Below, one piece after another: positions 1 through 8,388 of a DNA stretch of 64,000 nt. Position 1 is the stretch's first letter. Each line of letters opens with the position of its first letter. A program made the translations under genes and the position numbers. The notes beneath the pieces are model-generated. The model saw only the letters and a list, made by a program, of their open reading frames with translations, did no database searches and was not told where the DNA came from. Source of the stretch: an uncultured Lachnospiraceae bacterium (GTDB lineage Bacteria; Bacillota; Clostridia; Lachnospirales; Lachnospiraceae); NCBI GenBank assembly GCA_910584845.1, contig CAJUDH010000012.1, positions 32,025 to 96,024 of the forward strand. Direction: 5' to 3'.

Positions 1-170
1 CCAACCCCGGGGAAGGCGGGCCCGTGTACCCTGGCAACGGCAACGGCGACGCGGTGATCCCGCTTCCCAACCCCGGGGAAGGCGGGCCTGTGTACCCTGG
101 CAACGGCAACGGCGACGCGGTAATCCCGCTTCCCAACCCCGGGGAAGGCGGGCCCGTGTACCCTGGCAAT
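1..170 (+). repeat. 66-bp in-frame tandem repeat
   Basis: Units begin with the Pro codon of PNPGEGG, at 66 and 132. The first unit is cut by the window edge and the last is partial, ending at YPGN. The two fullest copies differ only by silent changes (cccgtg/cctgtg and gtgatc/gtaatc), so copy number is probably young and variable. Confidence 0.9.
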
Positions 171-875
171 AATTGTGGTAGCATAGTTGTCCCGGTGTTC
201 CCGAACATGCCTAACGGCTCTATGGGGAATTATGGGCAAGTACGTTTCTTAAATGCGTCCACCAATAATTTCCCGGTGAATATTTCCATCAACAATACTT
301 TGTACTCCGTCAATTCCCAATTTGGCTGTGCCACGAACTATGACTGGGTCATAGATGGTTTCCATACCGTTACCATCCGGCGGGCCACGGGCTTGCGCAA
401 CATCCTGCTGCAGCAGACTTTCCCCTTTGTGGCGAACCAAAAGGCCACCATGGTGCTGACCGACTCCCCTTCCGGTGGCCTGGAAATGATCCGCATATCT
501 GACACCGGCTGTACCAACTTGCCCTCCAGCTCCGGATGTTACCGCTTTTCCAACATGGCATACGGCGGTTCCAGTTTTGATTTGCTGCTTTACGGCGGTG
601 AAACCGTATTCCGCAACGTGAAATTCCAAACTACAACCCCTTACAAACAGGCCATAGCCGGCACTTATCAATTTTATGTGACCAATTCCAACACTTACAC
701 TTTTATCAACGAACTGCCCATTATTGTGATCGGCGCCGTTGCCACCAACGTCAACATGAGGGACACTTTGGTTTCCTTCTCTGCCAAAATCAATCCCGGC
801 AGAAATTATACTTCTTATATCATTGGCAATACCTGGTCCCAAAATAATTTACACATTATTACTTTGGAAGATTAA
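1..875 (+). CDS. DUF4397-like surface protein, 5' end cut by window edge
   Basis: The frame is already open at the first base, so the start and any signal peptide lie outside the window. The visible N-terminal part is a near-perfect 22-residue tandem repeat (PNPGEGG...YPGNGNGD...VIPL). It is followed by about 230 residues of beta-rich sequence starting VRFLNAS, with a second similar block starting CYRFSNMA. Both resemble DUF4397, a domain found in secreted and cell-surface proteins; this is recognition by pattern, not by search. The Pro/Gly/Asn repeat probably acts as a flexible stalk. The gene is convergent with ldh and shares a bidirectional hairpin terminator with it. No enzymatic residues are recognised. 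Confidence 0.7.
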   Translation, partial: NPGEGGPVYPGNGNGDAVIPLPNPGEGGPVYPGNGNGDAVIPLPNPGEGGPVYPGNNCGSIVVPVFPNMPNGSMGNYGQVRFLNASTNNFPVNISINNTLYSVNSQFGCATNYDWVIDGFHTVTIRRATGLRNILLQQTFPFVANQKATMVLTDSPSGGLEMIRISDTGCTNLPSSSGCYRFSNMAYGGSSFDLLLYGGETVFRNVKFQTTTPYKQAIAGTYQFYVTNSNTYTFINELPIIVIGAVATNVNMRDTLVSFSAKINPGRNYTSYIIGNTWSQNNLHIITLED

Positions 876-882
876 ACTTTTC

Positions 883-919
883 TGCCTGCCATAAATTCCG
901 ATAGGGAAAATGGCAGGCA
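883..919. terminator. Bidirectional hairpin between DUF4397 gene and ldh
   Basis: TGCCTGCCAT at 883-892 pairs with ATGGCAGGCA at 910-919, a perfect 10-bp stem with a 17-nt loop. It lies between two convergent genes. The T tracts are short on both sides, so efficiency is uncertain. Confidence 0.6.
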
Positions 920-927
920 ATAACCTT

Positions 928-1875
928 TTAGTCCAGCCCGGCAAAGGTATCCCGCAAAAGCTGGCAGGAACGGTTCATTTTTTCAGCTTCTTCTGGATCC
1001 AGGTTCAGCCTTAATACCCGTTGTATCCCGTTTTGGTTGATGATGCAAGGCACCCCGGCAAACACCCCGGTCTGCCCATATTCCCCCCGCAGCATCGCCG
1101 ATACGGTTAAAACACTGTTCTCGTCCCCTAAGATCGCTTTGGTAATCCTGGCCATAGCCACCCCAATGCCATAATAGGTAGCGCCTTTTGCCTCAATGAT
1201 CCGGTAAGCGGCGCTTCTGACCTCCTCGGAAATCTGGTCTAAATCCTCCATACGTACCGGTGGCGCCTCTTCTTTTAAAATATCCCGTATGGGCTTCGTG
1301 GCAATCATGGCCTGGCTCCACGGCACAAACTCACTGTCTCCATGCTCGCCCATAACATAAGCATGGATGTTCCGGGGATCCGCCTGGAAGCATTTCCCCA
1401 GCAGATACCGAAGCCGTGCCGTATCCAAAGCCGTACCGGTGCCCAGCACCCGGCTGGAATTAAATCCCGAAAGTTCATAAGTAATCTTCGTCATCACGTC
1501 AACCGGGTTGGTAGCCACCAAAAACAGCCCGTTAAAACCGGACTCAGTCACAGGCCCCACAATGGAACGGAACACTTCCTTGTTCCGTTTCAAAAGGTCC
1601 AGCCGGGATTCCCCCGGCTTCTGGGCTACGCCGGCACAAATGGCAACAATGTCCGCATCCCGGCAGTCTCCGTATTCCCCCGCATAAATCCTCATGTGGG
1701 AACCAGAAAAAGCAAGGCCGTGGTTCAAATCCATGGCCTCGCCCTCTGCACGTTTTCGGTTAATGTCAATAAGTACCAGTTCATCACAGGCGTTTTGGTT
1801 TAACAGGCAGTAAGCATAGCTCATGCCCACCAGGCCGGTCCCGATCAATGCAACTTTCCGTTTATCTGTCCTCAT
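928..1875 (-). CDS. ldh: L-lactate dehydrogenase
   Basis: Cytoplasmic NAD-dependent enzyme that reduces pyruvate to L-lactate and so reoxidises NADH during fermentation. The 315 residues are the normal family length. The Rossmann motif GTGLVG lies at 12-17 and the active-site loop GVAQKPGESR at 82-91, where Gln85 marks lactate rather than malate specificity. TNP is at 122-124, the substrate-binding Arg in DTARLR near 154, and the catalytic His in GEHGDS at 178. The start follows AGGAGG with 5-nt spacing. It stands alone, convergent with the DUF4397 gene. No Rex-type palindrome was seen upstream. Confidence 0.95.
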   Translation of the reverse strand: MRTDKRKVALIGTGLVGMSYAYCLLNQNACDELVLIDINRKRAEGEAMDLNHGLAFSGSHMRIYAGEYGDCRDADIVAICAGVAQKPGESRLDLLKRNKEVFRSIVGPVTESGFNGLFLVATNPVDVMTKITYELSGFNSSRVLGTGTALDTARLRYLLGKCFQADPRNIHAYVMGEHGDSEFVPWSQAMIATKPIRDILKEEAPPVRMEDLDQISEEVRSAAYRIIEAKGATYYGIGVAMARITKAILGDENSVLTVSAMLRGEYGQTGVFAGVPCIINQNGIQRVLRLNLDPEEAEKMNRSCQLLRDTFAGLD

Positions 1876-1985
1876 GTCAGCCTCCTGTCCACATATTGCA
1901 CGCCAAGGGCATCTGAATTTGTCCGATATATGCCCATTGCCGTATCCATAATATGTCCAAAAAGCCAGGCAAATATAAGCCGTTG

Positions 1986-3050
1986 CTATAGCCTCATTAA
2001 CTTTTTCTCCATCAATTCACTGTTGTTGCTGTGGACAATGGCATTTTCCTTGCTGATCAAACCCTTGCGGTATAAATCCAGCAAACTGTTGTCCATGGTC
2101 ACCATACCTTCGCTTTGAGAAGTAGCGATAATATTGTCGATCTGATGGATCTTTGATTCCCGGATCAGGTTGCGTATGGCGTTGTTAAAAAACATAATCT
2201 CAAAAGCCGGATGCTCTTTGCCGTCCAATCCCGGAATCAACTGCTGGGAAACCACCGCCTGCATAACCATAGACAGCTGTGTCCGCACCTGCTGCTGCTG
2301 ATTGGGGGGGAAGCTGTCGATAATCCGGTCTATGGTGTTGGCGGCGCCCACCGTGTGCAGGGTGGAAATGACCAGATGGCCTGTTTCCGCCGCCGTCATG
2401 GCTGTTTTAATCGTCTCGTCGTCACGCATCTCCCCTACCAGGATTACGTCTGGCGCCTGCCGCAAAGCGGCCCTTAGGCCGGCCACGTAACTGTTGGTAT
2501 CTGAAACGATCTCCCTCTGGGTCACTACGCTCTTATTATGGCGGTGCAGGTATTCGATCGGGTCTTCCAACGTAATGACATGGGCATTCCGGGTGTTGTT
2601 GATCTCATGGATCACACAGGCCAAAGTGGTGCTTTTTCCGCTCCCTGCAGGGCCGGTCACCAGCACAAAGCCTTTTGTCATCCTGGCTATGTCAATCACG
2701 TTCTGAGGTATGCTAAGGCTATGGAAATCCGGCAAATCAAACCGGATGATGCGGATAATGGCCGCCAGGGACCCCCTTTGCCGGAATATGTTGGCCCGGA
2801 AACGGGACATTCCCGGAATCGCCATGGAAAAATCGTCATCCCCCAGCTTTTTAACCCTTGTCATATCCCGGTTATTTGCAAGCTGATAAAGCTCCCCGAT
2901 CAGCACGTCCAGCTCCTGGGGAAAAATCTTGTCCTCATTGTGATGTACGATATTTCCGCCCACCCGGTACGACAAGGGCATACCGGGTATCAGAAAAATA
3001 TCCGCCGCTTGTTTATCCACTGCCACACGCAGCAATTCTTCCACTTTCAT
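1986..3050 (-). CDS. pilT: PilT-type pilus retraction ATPase
   Basis: Hexameric cytoplasmic ATPase that drives retraction of type IV pili. Counted from the chosen start, Walker A (GPAGSGKST) is at about 133-141, the Asp box (ITLEDPIEY) at 159-167, Walker B (DVILVGEMRD) at 201-210 and the His box (TGHLVISTLHT) at 223-233. The 354 residues match PilT rather than the longer PilB. A GTG five codons upstream overlaps the ribosome site GGGAGAG, which sits correctly for this ATG, so the shorter start is preferred. It is the last gene of the pilin operon. No PilB-type extension ATPase is present in the window. Confidence 0.9.
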   Translation of the reverse strand: MKVEELLRVAVDKQAADIFLIPGMPLSYRVGGNIVHHNEDKIFPQELDVLIGELYQLANNRDMTRVKKLGDDDFSMAIPGMSRFRANIFRQRGSLAAIIRIIRFDLPDFHSLSIPQNVIDIARMTKGFVLVTGPAGSGKSTTLACVIHEINNTRNAHVITLEDPIEYLHRHNKSVVTQREIVSDTNSYVAGLRAALRQAPDVILVGEMRDDETIKTAMTAAETGHLVISTLHTVGAANTIDRIIDSFPPNQQQQVRTQLSMVMQAVVSQQLIPGLDGKEHPAFEIMFFNNAIRNLIRESKIHQIDNIIATSQSEGMVTMDNSLLDLYRKGLISKENAIVHSNNSELMEKKLMRL

Positions 3051-3112
3051 AATCGTCTCTCCCACTTTATGCTCATTGCAGGCAGCCCCCCCCGGCCGCC
3101 GTCTGCCTTATT

Positions 3113-3577
3113 CTATTCCGTGCCGCTCCATACTTTGATGGAACGGTCGATCTCATAAGTTTCCTGAATATATACCTTCCAGGCTACTACCTCAAGTCGC
3201 CTCTCATCCCAATCCACCGCCAGCTCTACCCGCAGCGCCTGGCCGGCGTTCATAGGGATGTCTGTCAGGAAATGGCCCGTGTCCTCCTGGTAATAAGCGC
3301 CCATGGCTTCCAGCACCTGTTTTTTTACTGCTTGCGCGCCGCCGGTTTGCCCGGCTTGAACCAAAGCCTGGTCCACCTGCCTGACGAACTCTTGCCCCAG
3401 GCCGTCAGCCTGGTAATAATCTTTCACGGCCACCGCATTGCGCACAGACAACAGCTCATCGCTTTTGGCATTCCCCAAAGACAGCAGCCCGAAAGTTGCC
3501 AGGCACAAAACAATAAAGATTAATATCAGTGAAGAACTGCCGATATTTGCTTTTCTGCGCACCTCATAATCCGCCAT
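3113..3577 (-). CDS. Pilin-operon membrane protein, unknown family
   Basis: 154 residues with one N-terminal membrane segment (about residues 16-34, LILIFIVLCLATFGLL) and an acidic, soluble C-terminal part. There is no Gly-xxxx-Glu prepilin cleavage site, so it is probably an anchored accessory protein rather than a processed pilin. The start follows AGGAGG closely. It sits between a prepilin-like gene and pilT with short gaps, so a role in pilus assembly is inferred from context only. Proteins of this size and layout occur in clostridial pilin operons, but the family is not recognised here. Confidence 0.7.
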   Translation of the reverse strand: MADYEVRRKANIGSSSLILIFIVLCLATFGLLSLGNAKSDELLSVRNAVAVKDYYQADGLGQEFVRQVDQALVQAGQTGGAQAVKKQVLEAMGAYYQEDTGHFLTDIPMNAGQALRVELAVDWDERRLEVVAWKVYIQETYEIDRSIKVWSGTE

Positions 3578-3594
3578 GTCCCCGTCCTCCTGCC

Positions 3595-4116
3595 TTATGG
3601 CCTTTCATACTTTTTTGCTTCCAGCACGTAGACCACACTGCCGCCGGAATCCGGAAGCATTTGGGCTGCCTCCCCTTTATAGGCTACCGGCACGCCGTTT
3701 GGGCTATTTTCCATAACTACCACCGCCGTAACGATCCCGTCCTCTTCCTGCAGCTGCAGCCGGGCCCTATGGGGCGCGGCGCCATCCTGGCCCGGGGCGG
3801 GCTGCACCGATCCAACCGGGCGCCAGTTTTCGTCCAGGGCCGCCTCATAGGCGATAGCGCCGTTTTCTTCCCTTTTTTCAAACTTCAGCCGCCCGGTTAA
3901 ACCGTCCACGCCTTCCGCCTTCCAAACTTCCACAATAGACTCAGCCATAGTAACCGCCTGGTTCAAATTCCTCCCCTGGCGGCTCATCCTCTCCGACGTG
4001 GCAAAAGCCAAAATGCATTGGGAGGCGCATAAGACAAAAAAGAAGACAACCACAATCATCTCCATCAAAAACAACCCGGAGCCTGAGCCGCCTTTCCCGT
4101 TTAATTTTCCACTCAT
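3595..4116 (-). CDS. Prepilin-like protein with class III leader
   Basis: 173 residues. After a short basic, glycine-rich leader comes G|LFLMEMIVVVFFF: a glycine followed by a hydrophobic stretch with Glu at +5, the hallmark of a prepilin peptidase site and of the pilin assembly helix. The rest is a soluble domain of unknown fold. It overlaps the upstream DUF4860 gene by 4 bp (ATGA), indicating translational coupling. It is likely a minor pilin/pseudopilin. The prepilin peptidase itself is not in the window. Confidence 0.75.
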   Translation of the reverse strand: MSGKLNGKGGSGSGLFLMEMIVVVFFFVLCASQCILAFATSERMSRQGRNLNQAVTMAESIVEVWKAEGVDGLTGRLKFEKREENGAIAYEAALDENWRPVGSVQPAPGQDGAAPHRARLQLQEEDGIVTAVVVMENSPNGVPVAYKGEAAQMLPDSGGSVVYVLEAKKYERP

Positions 4117-4601
4117 TTTATCCCTCCCGCACTCCGAAGCGATAATAACAGGCGCCCTCCGCTTTCCCCCGTAGTCTCCACAGTCACCAGGGAACCTTCC
4201 TGCTCAAAAACAAGCCCTTCACATTCCAGGACCGCGATTCCGTCCTCCAGGCCCAAGCCGCTGTCCTCCGGGGTAAACAGCTCCCGGATGCTGCCGTCAT
4301 AATAGTAAATCCAGCTTATGTAACGCCGGCCGTCAAACTGCTGGTCCAGCTCCAACACAGGAGTGCCGTCTACCTGGATGACTTTTACCATACCCGCCTG
4401 GTCCCCCTGGCGGACCTTGTTGGCGATATACTGCAAAGCTACGCTGCCGGTATAATTGTCTGCCATACGGCTTCCGATGTTCTCATATACCTTCCCGCCG
4501 GCAAGGACGGTAAAAAGCGCGCACATGACAAATACCAAAAACAGCAGCATCGTAAACAGGGTCCCCATCACTTGCCCTTTTTGCTCTTTCTTCTGCTGCA
4601 C
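4113..4601 (-). CDS. DUF4860 family pilin-associated protein
   Basis: 162 residues. A basic N-terminus is followed by a membrane segment (about residues 13-34, GTLFTMLLFLVFVMCALFTVL) and a soluble domain. The overall pattern matches DUF4860, a family seen in clostridial type IV pilus-like operons; biochemical function is unknown. The start is GTG, chosen because AGGAGG stands 7-8 nt upstream. The stop overlaps the next prepilin start. There is no clear Glu+5 after a Gly, so it may not be processed like a pilin. Confidence 0.75.
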   Translation of the reverse strand: MQQKKEQKGQVMGTLFTMLLFLVFVMCALFTVLAGGKVYENIGSRMADNYTGSVALQYIANKVRQGDQAGMVKVIQVDGTPVLELDQQFDGRRYISWIYYYDGSIRELFTPEDSGLGLEDGIAVLECEGLVFEQEGSLVTVETTGESGGRLLLSLRSAGGIK

Positions 4602-4698
4602 CGCTTTTCCTCCTCTTGATCAATAGTCCCCTAAGGCATGTTTGAAAATCCGTCCCCTTATGGGAATGCACGGGGCAGGGGAATGCTTCCGGCATACC

Positions 4699-5022
4699 CT
4701 ACTGCCCGTCCGCTGGAATTACCGTAATATCCGGCATCAAGTTCGATGCAAAACCGTCGTAAAACACATGGTAGCGTTTTTCATCAATTTGAACCCCATA
4801 ATGGTCTTCCAGATACTGTACGCTGGGAGGATACCTCCCTTCAATGGCATAGCATTGGACGCAAGCCCTGGTAATGCCGTTTTGAAGGGTCTTTGCCCCT
4901 TCCGCCTGGGCACGCTCCAAAAAAGAAGACATCCCCGTCAGAAAAAAGCCAACCACGATACCGAATGCTGCCGCCGAAACCAGGCAGCCCGCAAAAAACT
5001 TCCAGTCGCGTTTCCGTTTCAT
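4699..5022 (-). CDS. Small pilin-like membrane protein
   Basis: 107 residues from an ATG preceded by AGGAGG at 7 nt; a longer reading frame begins ten codons upstream but has no ribosome site. There is one membrane segment near the N-terminus (FAGCLVSAAAFGIVVGFFL), then an amphipathic helix and a short domain containing CVQCYAIEGRYPP, a phrase often seen in pseudopilins after the long helix. No canonical prepilin cleavage site is visible. It lies between the PilC-like platform gene and DUF4860. A minor pilus subunit is the best guess. Confidence 0.7.
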   Translation of the reverse strand: MKRKRDWKFFAGCLVSAAAFGIVVGFFLTGMSSFLERAQAEGAKTLQNGITRACVQCYAIEGRYPPSVQYLEDHYGVQIDEKRYHVFYDGFASNLMPDITVIPADGQ

Positions 5023-5083
5023 ATCCTGTCCTCCTAAGGCCCCCGCCGGCAACCCGTCCTGTCCTTTCCGCCCCTATTGTATG

Positions 5084-6136
5084 TCATCCGATCCCGGCCA
5101 GTACACCTGCCAAAGGAAGCATGACCGACAGCAAAATCAGCCCTACCACAATAGCCAGCACAGCCACCATAGTAGGCTCCAACCTTGCAATCATATTGTC
5201 AATGGAGGCATCTGCCTGTTGTTCATAATCGTTGGAAATATTGTCCATCACCTCGTCCAGGCGGCCGCTTCGGGTCCCCACCTTAATCATCTGGATATGG
5301 AATCCGCTAAACAGCCCGGTCTGTTTCATGGCGTCGAAATAGCTGTCCCCTTCCTGCAGCTGCCGGGCACATTCTTTAATGGTAGCGGCAATCTTACTGT
5401 TGTCCACCAGTTCCTGGGCCAGCTCCATGCCTTTTTCCAGTTCCATGCCGCTGCGCAAAGTCAGTGACAGGACGGAAGTAAAACGGCGGCCGGCCACGGC
5501 CAGCATGGTTTTGTTTTTCCGCTTCACCATATCTTTCAGTTTTTCCACCCAGGCAAAGGAATGGCCTGCACCGGAGGCGACTGCGGCGATTGCCGCAATC
5601 AAGGCCGCCAGGGCGAACAACGCCAGGGCCGCGCCGCTGAAAATGCCGCCGAAACGGGAAGCAGCTACGGAAACAGGGGAAAGCTGCACCCCCAATTGGG
5701 CATAAACCTGTTCAAACACAGGCATCACCTTGGTAAACAAAACAAACAGGACTACCAAAAGCATGGTAGCCATCATTACCGGATAAGTGATGGCATTGCG
5801 GATATTCTTCATCATGATATATTCTTTCTCGTAATAAACCGAAAGAGACTCCATAATTTTATCCAATGTGCCTGTCTGCTGCCCCAGCTTTGCCATCCGT
5901 ACCACATAGTATGGGAAACACCCGGCCTTTTCCAAAGCGGTGAAGAAGGGGTCCCCCAATTCCACATCCGTCGAAAGCTCCTGCAGCATCTTCTGCTCCT
6001 GCTCGGTGGCTGCATCCTCCGCCATAATAGCCAAGCCCTCATACAACGGGACTGCAGCCTTTAAAAGTAAAGACACCTGCATACAAAATGCCGACAATTC
6101 CCGGCCAGAATATACTTTATCTGCCTTTCCTGCCAT
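5084..6136 (-). CDS. pilC: PilC/GspF inner-membrane platform protein
   Basis: 350 residues from the ATG with GGGAGG 6 nt upstream; the longer open frame would run into the preceding gene. Two GspF domains are visible, each a helical cytoplasmic part followed by membrane helices: the first membrane pair around MMATMLLVVLFVLFTKVMPVF, the second near the C-terminus (MVAVLAIVVGLILLSVMLPL). This polytopic protein forms the base on which type IV pilus or type II secretion ATPases act. It follows the transglutaminase gene by 16 bp and precedes the pilin-like genes, so it is part of the same operon. Confidence 0.88.
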   Translation of the reverse strand: MAGKADKVYSGRELSAFCMQVSLLLKAAVPLYEGLAIMAEDAATEQEQKMLQELSTDVELGDPFFTALEKAGCFPYYVVRMAKLGQQTGTLDKIMESLSVYYEKEYIMMKNIRNAITYPVMMATMLLVVLFVLFTKVMPVFEQVYAQLGVQLSPVSVAASRFGGIFSGAALALFALAALIAAIAAVASGAGHSFAWVEKLKDMVKRKNKTMLAVAGRRFTSVLSLTLRSGMELEKGMELAQELVDNSKIAATIKECARQLQEGDSYFDAMKQTGLFSGFHIQMIKVGTRSGRLDEVMDNISNDYEQQADASIDNMIARLEPTMVAVLAIVVGLILLSVMLPLAGVLAGIG

Positions 6137-6152
6137 GTCTGCCTCCCATTTA

Positions 6153-7097
6153 TCAATAAGAATATTTCTCCCGGTAGTTGGCACCAGTCCCCACGTACTG
6201 TTTCGCCGCATCGCTGTTCCCACCGGTGGAAATAAACGTCGGGTCCATCAAAGACCACTTGGTACCGTCAAAATAGATTACGTCATCTACCCAGCCTACA
6301 CCGTTAATATATACGCTTACCCAAGCATGGTACAGGTCCCCCGTATAGCCGATGACCAGCTTGGTAGGGATATCCCGGGACCGGAGCATGGCTGTCATTA
6401 AAGCGGCATAGTCAAAGCAGATCCCTGTCCCTGTAGCCAAAGTGGAATCTACGTTGGGGAGGTAACCGCTTTTTACCGACTGGGCCTTGGCATAGTCGTA
6501 CGTCACATGGGTGGTCACGTAATGGTACACTGCCTCCACTGTCTGGATCTGGTCCATACCAGCCGTCAGCTGGGCCGCCGTGGCCACAGCAGCGCTGCCC
6601 GAGTTAAAATTCACATACTGGTTCGGGTACAAAAAAGGCCCGAATTCATTAGACAAAGATACCGAAACCGACTGGCTTAAAAGCTGGGCATATTGGTCTC
6701 CGCTCACATTTTCAAAAACTTTGATCATGTAAGTGCCGCTTCCTTCTGTAATCGGATATACTTCATAGGCGTCTCTGGCATTGATATCATATGTATAAGT
6801 GCTGTTCTTGGTAATCTGTACCTTGATTTTCTGGTTCCCGCCGCTGTATTTGACCATCACATAACCGTTATTGGCATTTGAGGCATCAATTGTGGCTCCT
6901 TTATTGCTGTAAGTTACGGAACCGGAAGCTTCCGGAGTCCGGGTGGACAAGGGCACCTGGTTTTTCTCTATAGAAACCGCCGGGGCCGCCTGCCCCCCCG
7001 CTACCGCCGCCCTTCCCGTCACAGCGATGGCCATGGCAGACGCCAACACGATCGCGCCCTTCACCATGCCTGACCTTTTTTTGCATTTTCGAATCAT
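6153..7097 (-). CDS. Secreted transglutaminase-like domain protein
   Basis: 314 residues. An N-terminal signal-like segment (GAIVLASAMAIAVTGRAAVAGG) is followed by a beta-rich region and a C-terminal transglutaminase/protease-like core. The catalytic triad is visible as Cys227 in GTGICFDYA, His257 in YHAW and Asp285 in LMDPT. The family includes cysteine peptidases and isopeptide-forming enzymes acting outside the cell. AAGGAGG precedes the ATG. It heads the pilin operon, so it may act on the pilus or on cell-wall proteins; that is inference from position. Confidence 0.85.
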   Translation of the reverse strand: MIRKCKKRSGMVKGAIVLASAMAIAVTGRAAVAGGQAAPAVSIEKNQVPLSTRTPEASGSVTYSNKGATIDASNANNGYVMVKYSGGNQKIKVQITKNSTYTYDINARDAYEVYPITEGSGTYMIKVFENVSGDQYAQLLSQSVSVSLSNEFGPFLYPNQYVNFNSGSAAVATAAQLTAGMDQIQTVEAVYHYVTTHVTYDYAKAQSVKSGYLPNVDSTLATGTGICFDYAALMTAMLRSRDIPTKLVIGYTGDLYHAWVSVYINGVGWVDDVIYFDGTKWSLMDPTFISTGGNSDAAKQYVGTGANYREKYSY

Positions 7098-7186
7098 ACG
7101 AATCCCTCCTTATTTCTATCCTGCATTCCTGCGGCCTTTTTCTGTCAGGCCCCATTATTCAGAAACATGTCTGCCACGGGCCTGGC

Positions 7187-7933
7187 TCATCCGGCAAACA
7201 GCCGCTGCCTCACGATCTCGTAAGCCAGCACCCCTGCTGCCACAGAAGCATTCAGGGAATCAATATCCCCCCGCATTGGTATGGCGGCGGCCATATCGCA
7301 TGTTTCACGGACCAGCCGCCCAACCCCGCTTCCTTCGTTTCCGATTACCAGCCCTATGGGGCCGGTCAGCGGCAAACGGTACATGGATTCCCCTTGCATA
7401 TCCGCACAGACAAACCATAGCCCCTGTTTTTTTAAGTTTTCTATGGTAGATGCCAAATTGGATACCTTGGCTACCGGAGTATAATTCAAGGCCCCTGCAG
7501 AAGTCCGGGCTACCGTGGCCGTAAGCCCTGCCGCCCGGTGCTTGGGGATCACAACCCCGTGGGCCCCGGCCAAATTTGCCGTGCGGATAATGGCGCCCAA
7601 ATTGTGGGGGTCTTCGATGCCATCCAGCAAAATCAGGAAAGGGGGTTCCTTTTTCTCCTCTGCCGCTTTTAAAAGGTCTTCCACCTGTGCATATTCATAT
7701 GCGGCGGCATAAGCCACCACCCCTTGATGCTTCCCTGTCTCCGACAGCTGGTCCAGCCGCCCTTTTGACACAAACTGGATCACCGTGCCTTGCTTTTTTG
7801 CTTCCCGGGTAATACTCAAAATCGGGCCGTCCTTACATCCGTCCTGGATAAACAGCTTATCCATGGACTTTTTGGAACGGAAAGCCTCCAGCACCGCATT
7901 TCTTCCCTCTATGGACATTTCCCGGTATCTCAT
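7187..7933 (-). CDS. rlmB: 23S rRNA 2'-O-ribose methyltransferase (RlmB/TrmH family)
   Basis: SpoU/TrmH-type enzyme that methylates a ribose in 23S rRNA (G2251 in E. coli) using S-adenosylmethionine through a trefoil-knot fold. An N-terminal substrate-binding domain (IEGRNAVLEAF) precedes the SPOUT domain. SPOUT motifs include LLDGIEDPHNLGAIIRTA, the knot motif LVIGNEGSGVG and the final SLNASVAAGVLAYE. Length is typical at 248 residues. It overlaps mrnC by 4 bp and belongs to the ispF-cysS-mrnC-rlmB operon, a common order in Firmicutes. Confidence 0.95.
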   Translation of the reverse strand: MRYREMSIEGRNAVLEAFRSKKSMDKLFIQDGCKDGPILSITREAKKQGTVIQFVSKGRLDQLSETGKHQGVVAYAAAYEYAQVEDLLKAAEEKKEPPFLILLDGIEDPHNLGAIIRTANLAGAHGVVIPKHRAAGLTATVARTSAGALNYTPVAKVSNLASTIENLKKQGLWFVCADMQGESMYRLPLTGPIGLVIGNEGSGVGRLVRETCDMAAAIPMRGDIDSLNASVAAGVLAYEIVRQRLFAG

Positions 7934-8388
7934 GACAATTCCCCCATTTTTACCAGCCCGTTGTGTATCAGTTGCAGCAGCCGCCCGTTGCGCCCGGCCA
8001 GGTACAGGTACCCTACCAAGGCTTCCAGCCCGGTAGCCATCCGGTAGTCAATCATCTTGGCGTGCTTCGCCATGGTAGCAGACTTGGCGTTGCGCCCCCT
8101 CCGGTAAACGGCAAGCTCTTCCTGCGTAAGCTCCTCCAGCAATAGCCGGGCCATGGTTGCCTGGCTTTCCGCTTTTACCAGGCCCGCGCTCCTTTTGTGC
8201 ATTTTATTGACCTGCTGGTTGCCCCGGTTTACAACCCGGGTGCGGATCAAAACTTCATAGACCGCATCCCCGATGTATGCCAGCACCAAGGGGGAGTAGC
8301 TTTGTATGTCTACGTCCTTAAGCTGTAACGCCCAGGCCATCCGCCCCCAACTGCCTTCCGGGAAAAAGTCCTGCTGCCCCCCGGTCAT
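7930..8388 (-). CDS. mrnC: Mini-ribonuclease III
   Basis: RNase III-like protein lacking the double-strand RNA-binding domain; in Bacillus it matures 23S rRNA. Visible motifs are LAYIGDAVYEVLIRT (the RNase III signature with acidic residues), HKRSAGLVKAESQA and the C-terminal ATGLEALVGYLYL. The ATG at 8388 is preferred because it forms an ATGA overlap with the cysS stop; a GTG four codons upstream and an ATG at residue 16 from this start are alternatives. The product is about 152 residues, normal for the family. Confidence 0.9.
   Translation of the reverse strand: MTGGQQDFFPEGSWGRMAWALQLKDVDIQSYSPLVLAYIGDAVYEVLIRTRVVNRGNQQVNKMHKRSAGLVKAESQATMARLLLEELTQEELAVYRRGRNAKSATMAKHAKMIDYRMATGLEALVGYLYLAGRNGRLLQLIHNGLVKMGELS

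Noticed and set aside
249..842. 197-codon minus-strand frame within the DUF4397 gene
   Set aside because: Gly-rich reverse reading of a gene with clear protein character on the plus strand.
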